Assembly: GCF_004341885.1 (NCBI RefSeq)
Contig: NZ_SLVX01000001.1
Span: forward strand, 1-64,000
Source of the DNA: Shinella granuli
Lineage (GTDB): Bacteria > Pseudomonadota > Alphaproteobacteria > Rhizobiales > Rhizobiaceae
DNA length: 64,000 bases
Reading direction: 5' to 3'
The notes under the pieces were generated by a model. The model made no database searches. It was not told the origin of the DNA and was given only the letters and a program-made list of their open reading frames with translations. Below, piece by piece: positions 46,800 to 56,867 of the stretch. The number at the start of each line of letters is the position of its first letter. The first letter of the stretch is position 1. The translations under genes and the position numbers were made by a program.

Positions 46800-48107
46800 T
46801 CAAAGCGCCGCCTTCATCGGCCGGCCGGCCACGTAGGTCTCGCGCACCGCCCGGTCGTCGCCGAGCGTCTGGAGCAGGAAGAGTTCGTCGGTCAGCGAGC
46901 GCACCACTTCCATCTTCAGCGCCATGGCGGGCGTCGCGGCGGCATCCAGAACCACGAAGTCGGCGTCCGTGCCGGCCTCCAGCGTGCCGATGCGGTCCTC
47001 GAGCGACAGCGCTTCGGCATTGCCGAGCGTCATGTGGTAGAAGCTCTCGAACGGGTTCAGCCGCTCGCCGAGCAGTTGCTGGATCTTGTAGGCCTCGTCC
47101 ATCGTCTTCAGCATCGAATAGCTCGTGCCGCCGCCGACATCCGTCGCGACGGCGATGCGCACCGGCCTGTCCCGGCGCGACAGCGCCTTGAGGGGGAAGA
47201 GGCCGGAGCCGAGGAAGAGGTTGGAGGTGGGGCAGTGCACCGCGACGGCGCCCGCCTCGCTCATCGCGTCCGCTTCCCGCTCGGAGAGGTGGATGCAATG
47301 GCCGAACAGGCTTTTCGGGCCGAGCAGGCCGTATTTCGCATAGACGTCCGTATAGTCGATCGCATCGGGATAGAGCTCGCTGGTGAAGCGGATCTCGTCG
47401 TGGTTTTCGGAAAGATGCGTCTGGATGTGGAGGTCCGGGAATTCGCGGGCGAGCGCGGCTGCCATCTCCATCTGCGCCGGCGTCGAGGTGATGGCGAAGC
47501 GCGGGGTGATGGCGACATGGTTGCGGCCCTTGCCGTGCCATTCGGCGATCACGGCGCGCGTCTCGTCATAGCCCGTTTCGGGCGTGTCCAGCAGGCCCTG
47601 CGGCGCGTTGCGGTCCATCATCACCTTGCCGCCTACCATGCACATGCCGCGCTTCAGCGCCTCTGCGAAATAGGCGTCGGTGGAGGTCTTGTGCACGGAG
47701 CAATAGGCGACCGCGGTCGTCGTGCCGTGGCGGATCATCTCGTCGTAGAAGTGGCGGGCGATGCGGGCGGCATGCTCGCTCTCCACGAAGCGGCATTCCT
47801 CCGGGAAGGTATAGGTGTTCAGCCATTCCAAGAGGTTGGCGGCATAGGAGCCGATCACCTGCATCTGCGGGAAATGCAGGTGCGTGTCGATGAGGCCGGG
47901 CAGGATGAGATGCGGGCGATGGTCGATCTCCTCCACCTCGGCGGGCGTAGCCGCGCGCATGTCCGCATAGGAGCCGACGGCGGCGATCTTCCCGTCCTCG
48001 ACCAGCAGGCCGCCGTCCTCCTCGTAGCGATAGCTTGCCGTATCGTCGATCGCGACCGGGCGGCGGAGGAAGGAGAGCAGGCGTCCGCGGATGAGGGTTG
48101 TCGTCAT
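46800..48107 (-). CDS. guaD: Guanine deaminase
   Basis: A 435-residue amidohydrolase converting guanine to xanthine. Metal-site motifs: GLIDTHLHFPQ near residue 76, IQTHLSENHDEI near 230, LFGHCIHLSERE near 270 and ATDVGGGTSYSML near 325; substrate-related NAEALSLEDRIGTLEAG near 365. Start ATG 48107 was chosen because upstream frame runs into puuD. It reads in the same direction as puuD, 5 bp after it, so the two are co-transcribed, opposite to the ureide genes. Confidence 0.92.
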   Translation of the reverse strand: MTTTLIRGRLLSFLRRPVAIDDTASYRYEEDGGLLVEDGKIAAVGSYADMRAATPAEVEEIDHRPHLILPGLIDTHLHFPQMQVIGSYAANLLEWLNTYTFPEECRFVESEHAARIARHFYDEMIRHGTTTAVAYCSVHKTSTDAYFAEALKRGMCMVGGKVMMDRNAPQGLLDTPETGYDETRAVIAEWHGKGRNHVAITPRFAITSTPAQMEMAAALAREFPDLHIQTHLSENHDEIRFTSELYPDAIDYTDVYAKYGLLGPKSLFGHCIHLSEREADAMSEAGAVAVHCPTSNLFLGSGLFPLKALSRRDRPVRIAVATDVGGGTSYSMLKTMDEAYKIQQLLGERLNPFESFYHMTLGNAEALSLEDRIGTLEAGTDADFVVLDAAATPAMALKMEVVRSLTDELFLLQTLGDDRAVRETYVAGRPMKAAL

Positions 48108-48112
48108 GGCGG

Positions 48113-49345
48113 TCAGCGTCCTTCTGCTGCGGTTTCGAACCAGGCGGTGATCAGGGCGCGTTCTTGCCCCGTCATGCCGGTGACATTGCCCGGCGGCATG
48201 GCATGGCTGCGCCCGGCCTGCAGATAGATCTCGCGGGCATGGAGGGCAATCGCCGTTTCGCTTTCGAGCACGACATCCTTCGGCGCCGCGCGAAGCCCTT
48301 CCCAGACGGGTTCGGCGGCATGGCACATCGAACAGCGTGTGGAGACGAGATCGCGCACCGCCGGGAAATGGCCGTTTGATGCGAACCGCTCGGCGGAGGG
48401 GGGAAGGCCGGCATTCGCGCTTTCGCCGGTCAGCACCTTCGGCACGGTGGAAAGCCACATTATGAGGAGGAAAAGGAGCGTGGTGACAAGCCAGGTCCAG
48501 GTGGGCTTGCCCTCGCGGGCATGGGTCGTGTTGAACCAGTGCCGGATCGTCACGCCCATCAGGAAGACCAGCGCGGCGATGATCCAGTTGAAGGCCGTCG
48601 CGAAGGCGAGGGGATAGTGGTTCGACAGCATGAAGAAGATGACGGGCAGCGTCAGGTAGTTGTTGTGCGTGGAGCGCTGCTTGGCGATGACGCCGTATTT
48701 CGGATCGGGCGTGCGGCCGGCGATGAGGTCGGCGACGACGACGCGCTGGTTCGGCATGATGATGAAGAAGACGTTGGCCGACATGATCGTCGCCGTGAAG
48801 GCGCCGAGATGGAGGAATGCGGCCCGGCCGGTGAAGGCCTGCGTGTAGCCCCAGGCCATGGCGACGAGGATGCAATAGAGGACGAGCATCAGTCCCCAGG
48901 TGTTCCTGCCGAGCGGCGACTTGCAGATGAGGTCATAGAGGATCCAGCCGAGCGTCAGCGAGGCGAGCGAGATGAGGATGGCGACCGGTGTCGAGACGTC
49001 GAGCACCGAGCGGTCGATGAGGAAGAGGTCGGCGCCGCCGTAATAGACGAGACAGAGCAGCGCGAAGCCGGAAAGCCAGGTCATGTAGCTTTCCCATTTG
49101 AACCAGGTCAGGTGCTCGGGCATCGAGGCCGGCGCCACCAGGTATTTCTGGATGTGGTAGAAGCCGCCGCCGTGCACCTGCCATTCCTCGCCATAGGCGC
49201 CGGCCGGCAGATGCGGCCGCTTCACGAGGCCGAGATCGAGCGCGATGAAATAGAAGGACGAGCCGATCCAGGCGATGGCGGTGATGACATGCAGCCAGCG
49301 GACCGCGAAGGTCAGCCATTCCCAGGCGATGGCATATTCATACAT
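48113..49345 (-). CDS. puuD: Urate hydroxylase PuuD (membrane, cytochrome c)
   Basis: A 410-residue inner-membrane protein of the PuuD type, which oxidises urate to 5-hydroxyisourate using a respiratory route instead of oxygen-dependent uricase. The N-terminal urate oxidase domain has about eight membrane helices from VRWLHVITAIAWIGSSFYF (near residue 15) to about 300; a heme c domain follows with CSMCH near 340 and a Met-containing AMPPGN near 385. First gene of the puuD-guaD operon, linking guanine and urate breakdown to the ureide genes next door. Confidence 0.9.
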   Translation of the reverse strand: MYEYAIAWEWLTFAVRWLHVITAIAWIGSSFYFIALDLGLVKRPHLPAGAYGEEWQVHGGGFYHIQKYLVAPASMPEHLTWFKWESYMTWLSGFALLCLVYYGGADLFLIDRSVLDVSTPVAILISLASLTLGWILYDLICKSPLGRNTWGLMLVLYCILVAMAWGYTQAFTGRAAFLHLGAFTATIMSANVFFIIMPNQRVVVADLIAGRTPDPKYGVIAKQRSTHNNYLTLPVIFFMLSNHYPLAFATAFNWIIAALVFLMGVTIRHWFNTTHAREGKPTWTWLVTTLLFLLIMWLSTVPKVLTGESANAGLPPSAERFASNGHFPAVRDLVSTRCSMCHAAEPVWEGLRAAPKDVVLESETAIALHAREIYLQAGRSHAMPPGNVTGMTGQERALITAWFETAAEGR

Positions 49346-49504
49346 CGGTGCGTCCCCTCATGCTCTTTCCGCACCGCGCACATTGCGCAATAATCGGCGG
49401 CGAGGGAAGGGCGGGCCGGCCGGCTATCCCTCTGATTTCGATTGCGGTGCGCCCGAAAATTCGCCCCGGGCGGAACCGCCGTCCGGCCAAGGGTGTTTTG
49501 CGCC

Positions 49505-50218
49505 ATGACCTACGAACTCTACTATTGGACCGGCATCCAGGGGCGCGGGGAATATATCCGCCTCGCGCTGGAGGCGGCCGGTGCGCCCTATCGCGACGTC
49601 GCGCGCGAGGAGGGCGACGGCATCCTGTCGAAGGTGAGCCGGGAAGTGGCCACGCCCTCCTTCGCGCCGCCCTTCCTGAGGGACGGTGACGTGGTCGTCG
49701 GGCAGGTGGCGGCCATCCTGCTCTATCTCGGCGACAAGCTCGACCTTGCGCCCGCCGAGCCGCGGCTGCGGCTCTGGACGCATCAGATCCAGCTGACCAT
49801 CGCCGACTTCGTCCTGGAGGGCCATGACGTCCATCATCCGATCGGGGCAGGGGAATACTACGAGAACCAGAAGCCCGAATCGCTCCGACGGGCGGCGGAA
49901 TTCCGCGCGCAGCGCGTTCCGAAATTCCTCGGCTGGTTCGAGGGCATCCTAGCGCGAAACCCGGAGGGTCAAACGCATCTCGTCGGCGACAGGCTCAGCT
50001 ATGCGGATCTCTCGTTGTTCCAGGTCATGGACGGCCTGGCCTACGCCTTCCCTGTGCTGATGGGCGAGCTCTATCCGCGTTATCCGAAGATCAGGGCGCT
50101 CTGCGCCGCGGTCGCCGGGCATTCGCGGATCAGGGCCTATCTCGCCAGCGAGCGCCGGCTTCCCGGCAACGAGAACGACCTTTTCCGCCACTATCCCGAA
50201 CTGGACGCCAAGGCGTAG
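49505..50218 (+). CDS. Glutathione S-transferase
   Basis: A 237-residue GST-fold protein. The N-terminal thioredoxin-like domain starts MTYELYYWTGIQGRGEYIRL with a catalytic Tyr/Thr region, residues 50-75 include APPFLRDGDVVVGQ in place of the usual cis-Pro/ES motif, and the helical C-terminal domain has LSYADLSLFQVMDGL near 180. It is of the sigma/alpha-like GST kind with an unknown substrate. Stop is 3 bp from the convergent LysR gene. Confidence 0.85.
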   Translation: MTYELYYWTGIQGRGEYIRLALEAAGAPYRDVAREEGDGILSKVSREVATPSFAPPFLRDGDVVVGQVAAILLYLGDKLDLAPAEPRLRLWTHQIQLTIADFVLEGHDVHHPIGAGEYYENQKPESLRRAAEFRAQRVPKFLGWFEGILARNPEGQTHLVGDRLSYADLSLFQVMDGLAYAFPVLMGELYPRYPKIRALCAAVAGHSRIRAYLASERRLPGNENDLFRHYPELDAKA

Positions 50219-50221
50219 CGG

Positions 50222-51109
50222 TCACACCGCTGCCGGCATCGTCGCGAGAATCCAGTCGCGAAAGGCCCGGATCTTCAGGATGTTGCGGCGGTTTTCCGGA
50301 TAGGCGAGCCAGTAGTCGCGGCCGTCGTTGCAGGTCAGCTCGAAGGGCTGGTAAAGCTGGCCGGCGGCGACTTCCGCCCGGAAATGGCCGGGATTGAGGA
50401 TCGCGACGCCCTGGCCGGCCATCGCCACCTGGGCGTCGATCGTCTGCACGCCGAGTTCGTTCGGGGGAAACCGTTCGAGGCCCGGATCGTCGATGCCCGC
50501 GGCGGAAAACCAGGTGCGCCACCAGATGTCCAGCGGGCTGATGATCGGCAGTTTCAGCAGGTCGGCCGGCTTTCTTATGCCGCCGATCGTCTCGACCAGC
50601 GCCGGGCTCAGCATGGGGGCGAAGTCCATGCGCATGACGCGATGGCAGGTAAGGCCCGGCCAGTCGCCCTTGCCCCAGCGGATCGAGACATCCGCCTCTT
50701 CCCGGGTAAAGTCGATCAGCTCCTGCGAGGTGGAAAGCCGGACGGCAATGGTTGGGTGCTTGAGCTGGAAGTCGCCGAGCGTGCGGCTCAGCCATTGCGT
50801 GGCGAAGGTGGGCGTCGAATGGATGTGCAGCTTCTGCTCGGCGGCCCCGCGCAGGTCCGCCACCGCTTCGGCCAGTTTCGTCAGCCCCTCGGCAACCTTG
50901 GGTGCCAGCCGCTCGCCGGCCTCGCTCAGCATCACCTGCCGCGGCTGGCGCAGGAACAGCGTCTCGCCGAGCGTCTCCTCCAGGAGCTTTATCTGGTAGC
51001 TGACGGCGGTCTGCGTCATGCCGAGCTCGTCGCCAGCGCGGGTGAAGCTGGCATGCCGCGCGGCCGCCTCGAAGACGCGAAGCGCGTTGAGCGGAAAGTT
51101 GCGCGACAT
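50222..51109 (-). CDS. LysR-family regulator, GcvA type
   Basis: A 295-residue LysR regulator. The helix-turn-helix ASFTRAGDELGMTQTAVSYQIK (about residues 20-41) with the FEAAARH helix before it is of the GcvA/AmpR sub-group. Effector domain from about 90. ATG 51109 is preferred over a TTG 12 bp upstream. It is divergent from the small DUF1127 gene, which is the nearest possible target. Function unknown. Confidence 0.87.
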   Translation of the reverse strand: MSRNFPLNALRVFEAAARHASFTRAGDELGMTQTAVSYQIKLLEETLGETLFLRQPRQVMLSEAGERLAPKVAEGLTKLAEAVADLRGAAEQKLHIHSTPTFATQWLSRTLGDFQLKHPTIAVRLSTSQELIDFTREEADVSIRWGKGDWPGLTCHRVMRMDFAPMLSPALVETIGGIRKPADLLKLPIISPLDIWWRTWFSAAGIDDPGLERFPPNELGVQTIDAQVAMAGQGVAILNPGHFRAEVAAGQLYQPFELTCNDGRDYWLAYPENRRNILKIRAFRDWILATMPAAV

Positions 51110-51216
51110 CTTCAAGGCCAAGTTCTCTTTATGGATACAGACGAAGCTTCGATTGGAGTTCCATCATCTTTCGGCGCATCCTGCAAGCCAATGGATGGAA
51201 TTTACGAGGTTTTACC

Positions 51217-51396
51217 ATGTCATGTATCGTCGACCAGGCCCCGGTGGCCCGCCTGCCGTTTCGCAAGGAAGGCCTTTGGCATAAGCTCTCCCGTGTCTTT
51301 CGGGGGCGGCAGCGCAAGCGCGTCCCCCGTCTCGATCCGCGCGATCTTTCCGACTACATGAAGCGCGATCTCGGCTTTCTCGACGGCCGCGGCTAG
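51217..51396 (+). CDS. DUF1127 micro-protein
   Basis: A 59-residue Arg-rich protein, MSCIVDQAP... then VFRGRQRKRVPRLDPRDLSDYMKRDLGFLDGRG. The LxxLxxDLGFLDGR-type C-terminus is the DUF1127 signature. These small alphaproteobacterial proteins are linked to RNA handling and phosphate or carbon metabolism. Its stop TAG (51394-51396) overlaps the stop of the convergent xdhC gene (51393-51395). It is divergent from a LysR regulator with a 107-bp gap. Confidence 0.82.
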   Translation: MSCIVDQAPVARLPFRKEGLWHKLSRVFRGRQRKRVPRLDPRDLSDYMKRDLGFLDGRG

Positions 51397-52232
51397 CCTG
51401 CCGCCGTGGGGGCGTCCCCCTTGTGCCGCCAGGCGGCGAAGGCGAGCAGCACTTCCGAGGCGGTCATCGCGGCGATGACCTCCGGGCGCTTGTCGTCCAC
51501 CGCCGTGCCGCCGATCGGCAGGACCAGCCGGTCGGCCGCGCCGCGGTCGATGCCCTGCCGTTCCAGGTGGTGCAGGAAGGAGGCGCGTTTCGACGTCGAG
51601 CCGACCATGCCGACATAGGCAAGGTCGGTGCGGGCAAGCGCTTCCTGCCCGATCAGGAAATCCAGCGCATGGTCATGGGTGACGATGACGACGGCCGAGC
51701 CCGGCGGAATGTCGGCGACCAGCGCCTCCGGCAGGGCGGCCAGGCGATGGTGCACTTCGGAGGTGAGCTGGTCGAGCTCGCTCTGGCGCGCCTCCACCAC
51801 GAAGATGTTGAGCGGCAGCATGGTCAGCGCATCCGCCAGCGCCCGGCCGACATGGCCGGCGCCGAAGACCCAGACCTGCGGCTTGCGCCGTTCCTCTTCG
51901 GCAAGGCGTGCCTCGAGCGCCTCGCGGGCCTGCGCGTCGGCAAAGGTGAAGGTGAGCTCGACGCGCCCGCCGCAACACTGGCCGATCTCGGGGCCGAGCG
52001 GAATGTCGAGCCTGGCCTCGCCGCCGGCATCCGCCAGCATCTTTCGCGCATTCTCGATGGCGTCGTATTCGAGCTGGCCGCCGCCGACGGTGCCGTGGAT
52101 TTCCGTCGGCGCCACCAGCATGAACGTGCCTTCGTCGCGCGGGGTCGACCCCTTGGCGGCGGTGACCTCGACGATGACGACGCGGTGTTCCCGGGCGAGA
52201 AAGCCCTCCAGACTGTCCTGCAGAAAGTTCAT
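51393..52232 (-). CDS. xdhC: Xanthine dehydrogenase accessory protein XdhC
   Basis: A 279-residue protein that loads sulfurated molybdenum cofactor into xanthine dehydrogenase. The N-terminal XdhC/CoxI part has VTAAKGSTPRDEGTFML near residue 23, GTVGGGQLEYDAIENA near 47 and GQCCGGRVELTF near 84 with the two cysteines for cofactor binding. The C-terminal Rossmann domain has VWVFGAGHVGRALADAL near 120. xdhA and xdhB normally lie directly upstream; here the upstream 154 bp are non-coding and then bdhA follows, so xdhC is separated from them. Confidence 0.92.
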   Translation of the reverse strand: MNFLQDSLEGFLAREHRVVIVEVTAAKGSTPRDEGTFMLVAPTEIHGTVGGGQLEYDAIENARKMLADAGGEARLDIPLGPEIGQCCGGRVELTFTFADAQAREALEARLAEEERRKPQVWVFGAGHVGRALADALTMLPLNIFVVEARQSELDQLTSEVHHRLAALPEALVADIPPGSAVVIVTHDHALDFLIGQEALARTDLAYVGMVGSTSKRASFLHHLERQGIDRGAADRLVLPIGGTAVDDKRPEVIAAMTASEVLLAFAAWRHKGDAPTAAG

Positions 52233-52386
52233 GTCATCCTTCTTTGACGGCCCTCAGTCGTCCGATGGCCCGCACGCGCCTGGGCGTGGGGCGGTTTGGC
52301 CGCCGCCGGGAAGGGGCGGCCTGTGGCGGAGCACGGTGCCCGCCATCGGGAACACGCGGATGCACAGGGTGCCCGCGCGTCCGTTT

Positions 52387-53160
52387 CTATTGGGCGGTCC
52401 AGCCGCCATCCACCGATATATGGGTGCCGTTGATCGACTTTGCCGCATCGGAGGCGAGGAAGAGCGCGATGGCCGCGACCTCGTCGACCCCGACGAATTC
52501 CTTGGTCGGCTGGAACTTCAGCATGACGTCGGACTTCACCTCAGCCTCGCTGATGCCGCGGGCCCTGGCCGTGTCGGGAATCTGCTTTTCGACGAGCGGC
52601 GTCAGCACGTAGCCGGGGCAGATGGCGTTGACGGTGATGCCGTTCTCGGCGACTTCCAGCGCGACGGTCTTCGTCAGGCCCATGATGCCGTGTTTCGCGG
52701 CCACATAGGCGGACTTGAACGGCGAGGCGACGAGGCCGTGCGCCGAGGCGACGTTGATGACGCGGCCCCAGCCCTTGCGCTTCATGTGCGGAATGGCGGC
52801 GCGGATCGTGTGGAAGGAGCTGGAGAGGTTGATCGCGATGATCTGGTCCCACTTCTCCACCGGGAAATCCTCGATCTTCTCGACATGCTGGATGCCGGCA
52901 TTGTTGACGAGGATGTCGACGCCGTCGAATGCCTCCACCGCCGTTTCGACGAGGTCGGAAATCTCATGCGGCTTCGTCATGTCGGCGGAATGATAGAGCA
53001 CGCGTCCCTTGCCGAGGCCGTCGAGCCGTGCGCGGATCGCCTCGATCTCGTCCGCCGCGCCGAACCCGTTGATGACGACATTGGCGCCGCTTTCGGCGAA
53101 GGCGGTGGCGATGGCAAGGCCGATGCCGCTGGTGGAGCCCGTTACGACGACGCTTTTCAT
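52387..53160 (-). CDS. bdhA: 3-hydroxybutyrate dehydrogenase
   Basis: A 257-residue short-chain dehydrogenase that oxidises D-3-hydroxybutyrate to acetoacetate in polyhydroxybutyrate turnover. The NAD motif TGSTSGIGLAIA is at residues 7-18, NNAGIQHVEKIEDFP near 87, catalytic Ser in VASAHGLVASPFKSAYVAAK near 137 with YxxxK, and GYVLTPLVEKQIPD near 184, which is typical for BdhA. Standalone on the minus strand, divergent from glpK. Confidence 0.92.
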   Translation of the reverse strand: MKSVVVTGSTSGIGLAIATAFAESGANVVINGFGAADEIEAIRARLDGLGKGRVLYHSADMTKPHEISDLVETAVEAFDGVDILVNNAGIQHVEKIEDFPVEKWDQIIAINLSSSFHTIRAAIPHMKRKGWGRVINVASAHGLVASPFKSAYVAAKHGIMGLTKTVALEVAENGITVNAICPGYVLTPLVEKQIPDTARARGISEAEVKSDVMLKFQPTKEFVGVDEVAAIALFLASDAAKSINGTHISVDGGWTAQ

Positions 53161-53285
53161 GCTTGCTGTCTCCCGATCATGCTGCGTTGCGGTAGCCTAC
53201 GCCCAAAACTCGCGCGATGACAATTGCGTTTTCCGCGCGGTACAGTCCCGCTGAGGGCAGAACGCGACTTGCGTTTTATTTTCCT

Positions 53286-53312
53286 TTGACATTCGTTTTA
53301 GTATCGTATTGA
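53286..53312 (+). promoter_or_regulatory. Possible glpK promoter
   Basis: -35 TTGACA (53286-53291), a 15-bp spacer and a -10-like TATTGA (53307-53312), about 45 bp ahead of the glpK start. The stretch ATTCGTTTTAGTATCG within the spacer resembles part of a GlpR-type operator, but the match is partial. The -35 is perfect; the spacer is short. Confidence 0.4.
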
Positions 53313-53356
53313 AGATTCCGAAGGGTCTGGGAGCGACCCGCAGCTGGGAGGAAGAG

Positions 53357-54850
<1,494 letters not shown>

Positions 54851-54898
54851 GTCCAGGCGGTTCTTCGCGGTTTTTCCTACCGGCGCGTCGCTCTCTTC

Positions 54899-54987
54899 CG
54901 TCATCCTCGGGCTTGACCCGGGGATCCATGCCCCAAACTCCGCGCGTGCCGTTTCGGTGGATCCTCGGGTCGAGCCCGAGGATGACG
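54899..54987. repeat. Mirror repeat after glpK (copy 3)
   Basis: Arms 54899-54927 and 54959-54987 are inverted copies with two mismatches. The sequence is nearly the same as copy 1 at 6293-6382 (CGTCATCCTCGGGCTTGACC core), and the loop is 31 bp against 32 bp there. Unlike the other copies it lies between same-direction genes. Confidence 0.85.
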
Positions 54988-55022
54988 GAGGAGAGGGCGG
55001 AGGATGAACAACGGAGGGAGGC

Positions 55023-55099
55023 GCGCCTGAACGGGGCGCCTGATGGACGGCGCCTGAAAGGCAGAGGGGCGTCTGGCGTGCCCGAACGGGGACGCCTGA
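55023..55099. repeat. Short degenerate GCGCCTGA repeats
   Basis: GCGCCTGA occurs at 55023-55030, 55036-55043 and 55050-55057 with 13-14 bp spacing, and a variant ACGCCTGA at 55092-55099. No gene is seen in this 378-bp stretch (54851-55228); the remainder holds the mirror repeat and the ECF-type promoter motif. Function unknown. Confidence 0.5.
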
Positions 55100-55179
55100 A
55101 GGAGCTGCGCCCGGTCATATTGTCCCGGCCGCCGTTTCACGCGGCTCATCCCATCGATCAAAAATATTCCGGTGCGCCC

Positions 55180-55206
55180 TGTCGGCTGAGACGCTACTCC
55201 TACGTC
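55180..55206 (+). promoter_or_regulatory. ECF-type promoter ahead of the DGPF-sigma pair
   Basis: TGTCGG (55180-55185), exactly 17 bp, then CGTC (55203-55206), 22 bp ahead of the DGPF gene start. The identical bipartite motif with the same 17-bp spacing occurs at 56868-56894 ahead of the SRPBCC gene. Promoters of ECF41/42-type sigma factors are known to have TGTC-type -35 and CGTC-type -10 elements, so this is likely the autoregulated promoter of the adjacent sigma factor. Confidence 0.72.
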
Positions 55207-55228
55207 TTTCAACCAACGGGAGTTCACC

Positions 55229-55603
55229 ATGCTGTATGCCGTTCTTTGTTACGACGCCGAAAGTGAAGTCAACGCCTGGAGCAAGGAGCTCGACGCGAAG
55301 GTCATGGCCGATCTCGGGGCGGTCAACCAGCGTTATGCCGAGGCGGGCAAGCTCGGTCCGGTCGCGCGGCTGATGCCGACGACGGCGGCGGTCACCGTGC
55401 GCAAGGGCGTGACGGACGATATCGTCATGGATGGTCCCTTCGCCGAAACCAAGGAACAGTTCCTCGGCTTCTTCGTGCTCGACGTGGAGACGCTGGAGGA
55501 GGCGATCACCTTCGCCCGCGAGCTTTCCGCGGTCAATCCGGCCAACGGTACCTATGAGGTCCGGCCGCTGCAGTATTTCAATCCGGGAGTACCCATCACA
55601 TGA
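55229..55603 (+). CDS. DGPF/YCII-domain protein, ECF42 partner
   Basis: A 124-residue ferredoxin-like-fold protein of the YCII-related (DGPF) family. The MDGPFAETKEQFLGFFVLD motif (about residues 70-88) is the signature. Such genes nearly always precede an ECF42 sigma-factor gene, as here, where the stop overlaps the sigma start (ATGA). Their biochemical role is unknown. The gene is preceded by an ECF-type promoter motif. Confidence 0.88.
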   Translation: MLYAVLCYDAESEVNAWSKELDAKVMADLGAVNQRYAEAGKLGPVARLMPTTAAVTVRKGVTDDIVMDGPFAETKEQFLGFFVLDVETLEEAITFARELSAVNPANGTYEVRPLQYFNPGVPIT

Positions 55604-56856
55604 CAGAGCTTGCCTGGATCGATCTGGCGCTGACCTCGGCGCGGCCGCAGGCCATGGGTGCGCTCCTGCGCTACTTCCGCGACCTCGACATGGCGGAGGA
55701 GGCCTATCAGGAGGCGTGCCTTCGGGCGCTGAAGACCTGGCCCGACAAGGGCCCGCCGCGCGATCCGGCAGCCTGGCTCATCTTCGTCGGCCGCAACAGC
55801 GGCATCGACCAGGTGCGCAAGCGCGCCAGGCACCAGCCGCTGCCGCCCGAGGAGGTGCTGTCCGACCTGGAGGACACGGAACGCGACCTCGCGGACCGGC
55901 TGGACGGCGCGCACTACCGGGACGACATTCTCCGCCTGCTCTTCGTCTGCTGCCACAAGGACCTGCCGGCGACCCAGCAGATCGCGCTGGCGCTGCGCAT
56001 CGTCTCGGGCCTGTCGGTCCGGCAGATCGCCCGCGCCTTCCTCGTCTCAGAGGCGGCGATGGAGCAGCGCATCACCCGGGCGAAAGCGAAGGTGGGCGCG
56101 GCCGGCATTCCCTTCGAGACGCCGGATGCGGTGGCGCGGGCCGAACGGCTCGGCCTCGTCGCGGCGATGATCTATCTCGTCTTCAACGAGGGTTACTCGG
56201 CGGGCGTGCCGGACAAGGCGGATACGCCCTTCTGTGCGGAGGCGATCCGGCTGGCGCGGCTGCTCCTGAAGCTCTTTCCGGCCGAGCCGGAGATCATGGG
56301 CCTGACGGCGCTTCTCCTTCTCCAGCATTCGCGGCTTGCGGCCCGCTTCGACAAGGACGGTCAGATCGTGCTCCTGGAGGACCAGGACCGCTCGCTGTGG
56401 GACCGCAGCCTGATCGACGAGGCGCTGGTGCTGATCGACAAGGCAATCCGCCACCGCGCGCCCGGCGCCTTCCAGATCCAGGCGGCGATCGCCGCGCTGC
56501 ATGCCCGCGCGAAAACGGCCGATGAGACGGACTGGCTCGAGATCGACCTGCTTTACCAGACGCTGGAGCGCCTGCAGCCCTCGCCGGTGGTGCGGCTCAA
56601 CCGCGCAGTCGCCGTCTCGAAGCGCGAAGGGCCGGAGGCGGCGCTGGCGCTCATCGAGCCGCTTGCCGACAAGCTGAACGGCTATTTCTATTTCCACGGG
56701 CTGCGCGGCGGCCTGCTCAAGCAGCTCGGCCGCTATGGCGAGGCGCACGAAGCCTTCGACCGCGCCATTGCGCTTGCCACGAGTTCGGCAGAGGCGGCCC
56801 ATATCCGCCAGCATCTCGACAGCATGCAGCGCGAACGGACCGCAGCCGAAAAATAA
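55600..56856 (+). CDS. ECF42-like RNA polymerase sigma factor with C-terminal extension
   Basis: A 418-residue sigma factor. Region 2 covers about residues 10-75 (LLRYFRDLDMAEEAYQEACL and WLIFVGRNSGIDQVRKRAR); region 4 is near 115-170 (LRIVSGLSVRQIARAFLVSE). The other 240 residues are the DUF6596/TPR-like C-terminal extension found in ECF42 proteins, with YLVFNEGYSAG near 195 and YHFxGLRGGLLKQLGRYGEA-like helices near 365. In this group the extension, not an anti-sigma factor, regulates activity. Coupled to the DGPF gene upstream; likely to drive itself and the SRPBCC gene through TGTCGG-N17-CGTC. Confidence 0.88.
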   Translation: MTELAWIDLALTSARPQAMGALLRYFRDLDMAEEAYQEACLRALKTWPDKGPPRDPAAWLIFVGRNSGIDQVRKRARHQPLPPEEVLSDLEDTERDLADRLDGAHYRDDILRLLFVCCHKDLPATQQIALALRIVSGLSVRQIARAFLVSEAAMEQRITRAKAKVGAAGIPFETPDAVARAERLGLVAAMIYLVFNEGYSAGVPDKADTPFCAEAIRLARLLLKLFPAEPEIMGLTALLLLQHSRLAARFDKDGQIVLLEDQDRSLWDRSLIDEALVLIDKAIRHRAPGAFQIQAAIAALHARAKTADETDWLEIDLLYQTLERLQPSPVVRLNRAVAVSKREGPEAALALIEPLADKLNGYFYFHGLRGGLLKQLGRYGEAHEAFDRAIALATSSAEAAHIRQHLDSMQRERTAAEK

Positions 56857-56867
56857 CCCCTTTTCGA

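Noticed and set aside
46800-48875. A 691-codon reading that fuses guanine deaminase with an upstream extension
   Set aside because: The first 255 residues are the off-frame text of puuD; guanine deaminase homology begins at the ATG at 48107.
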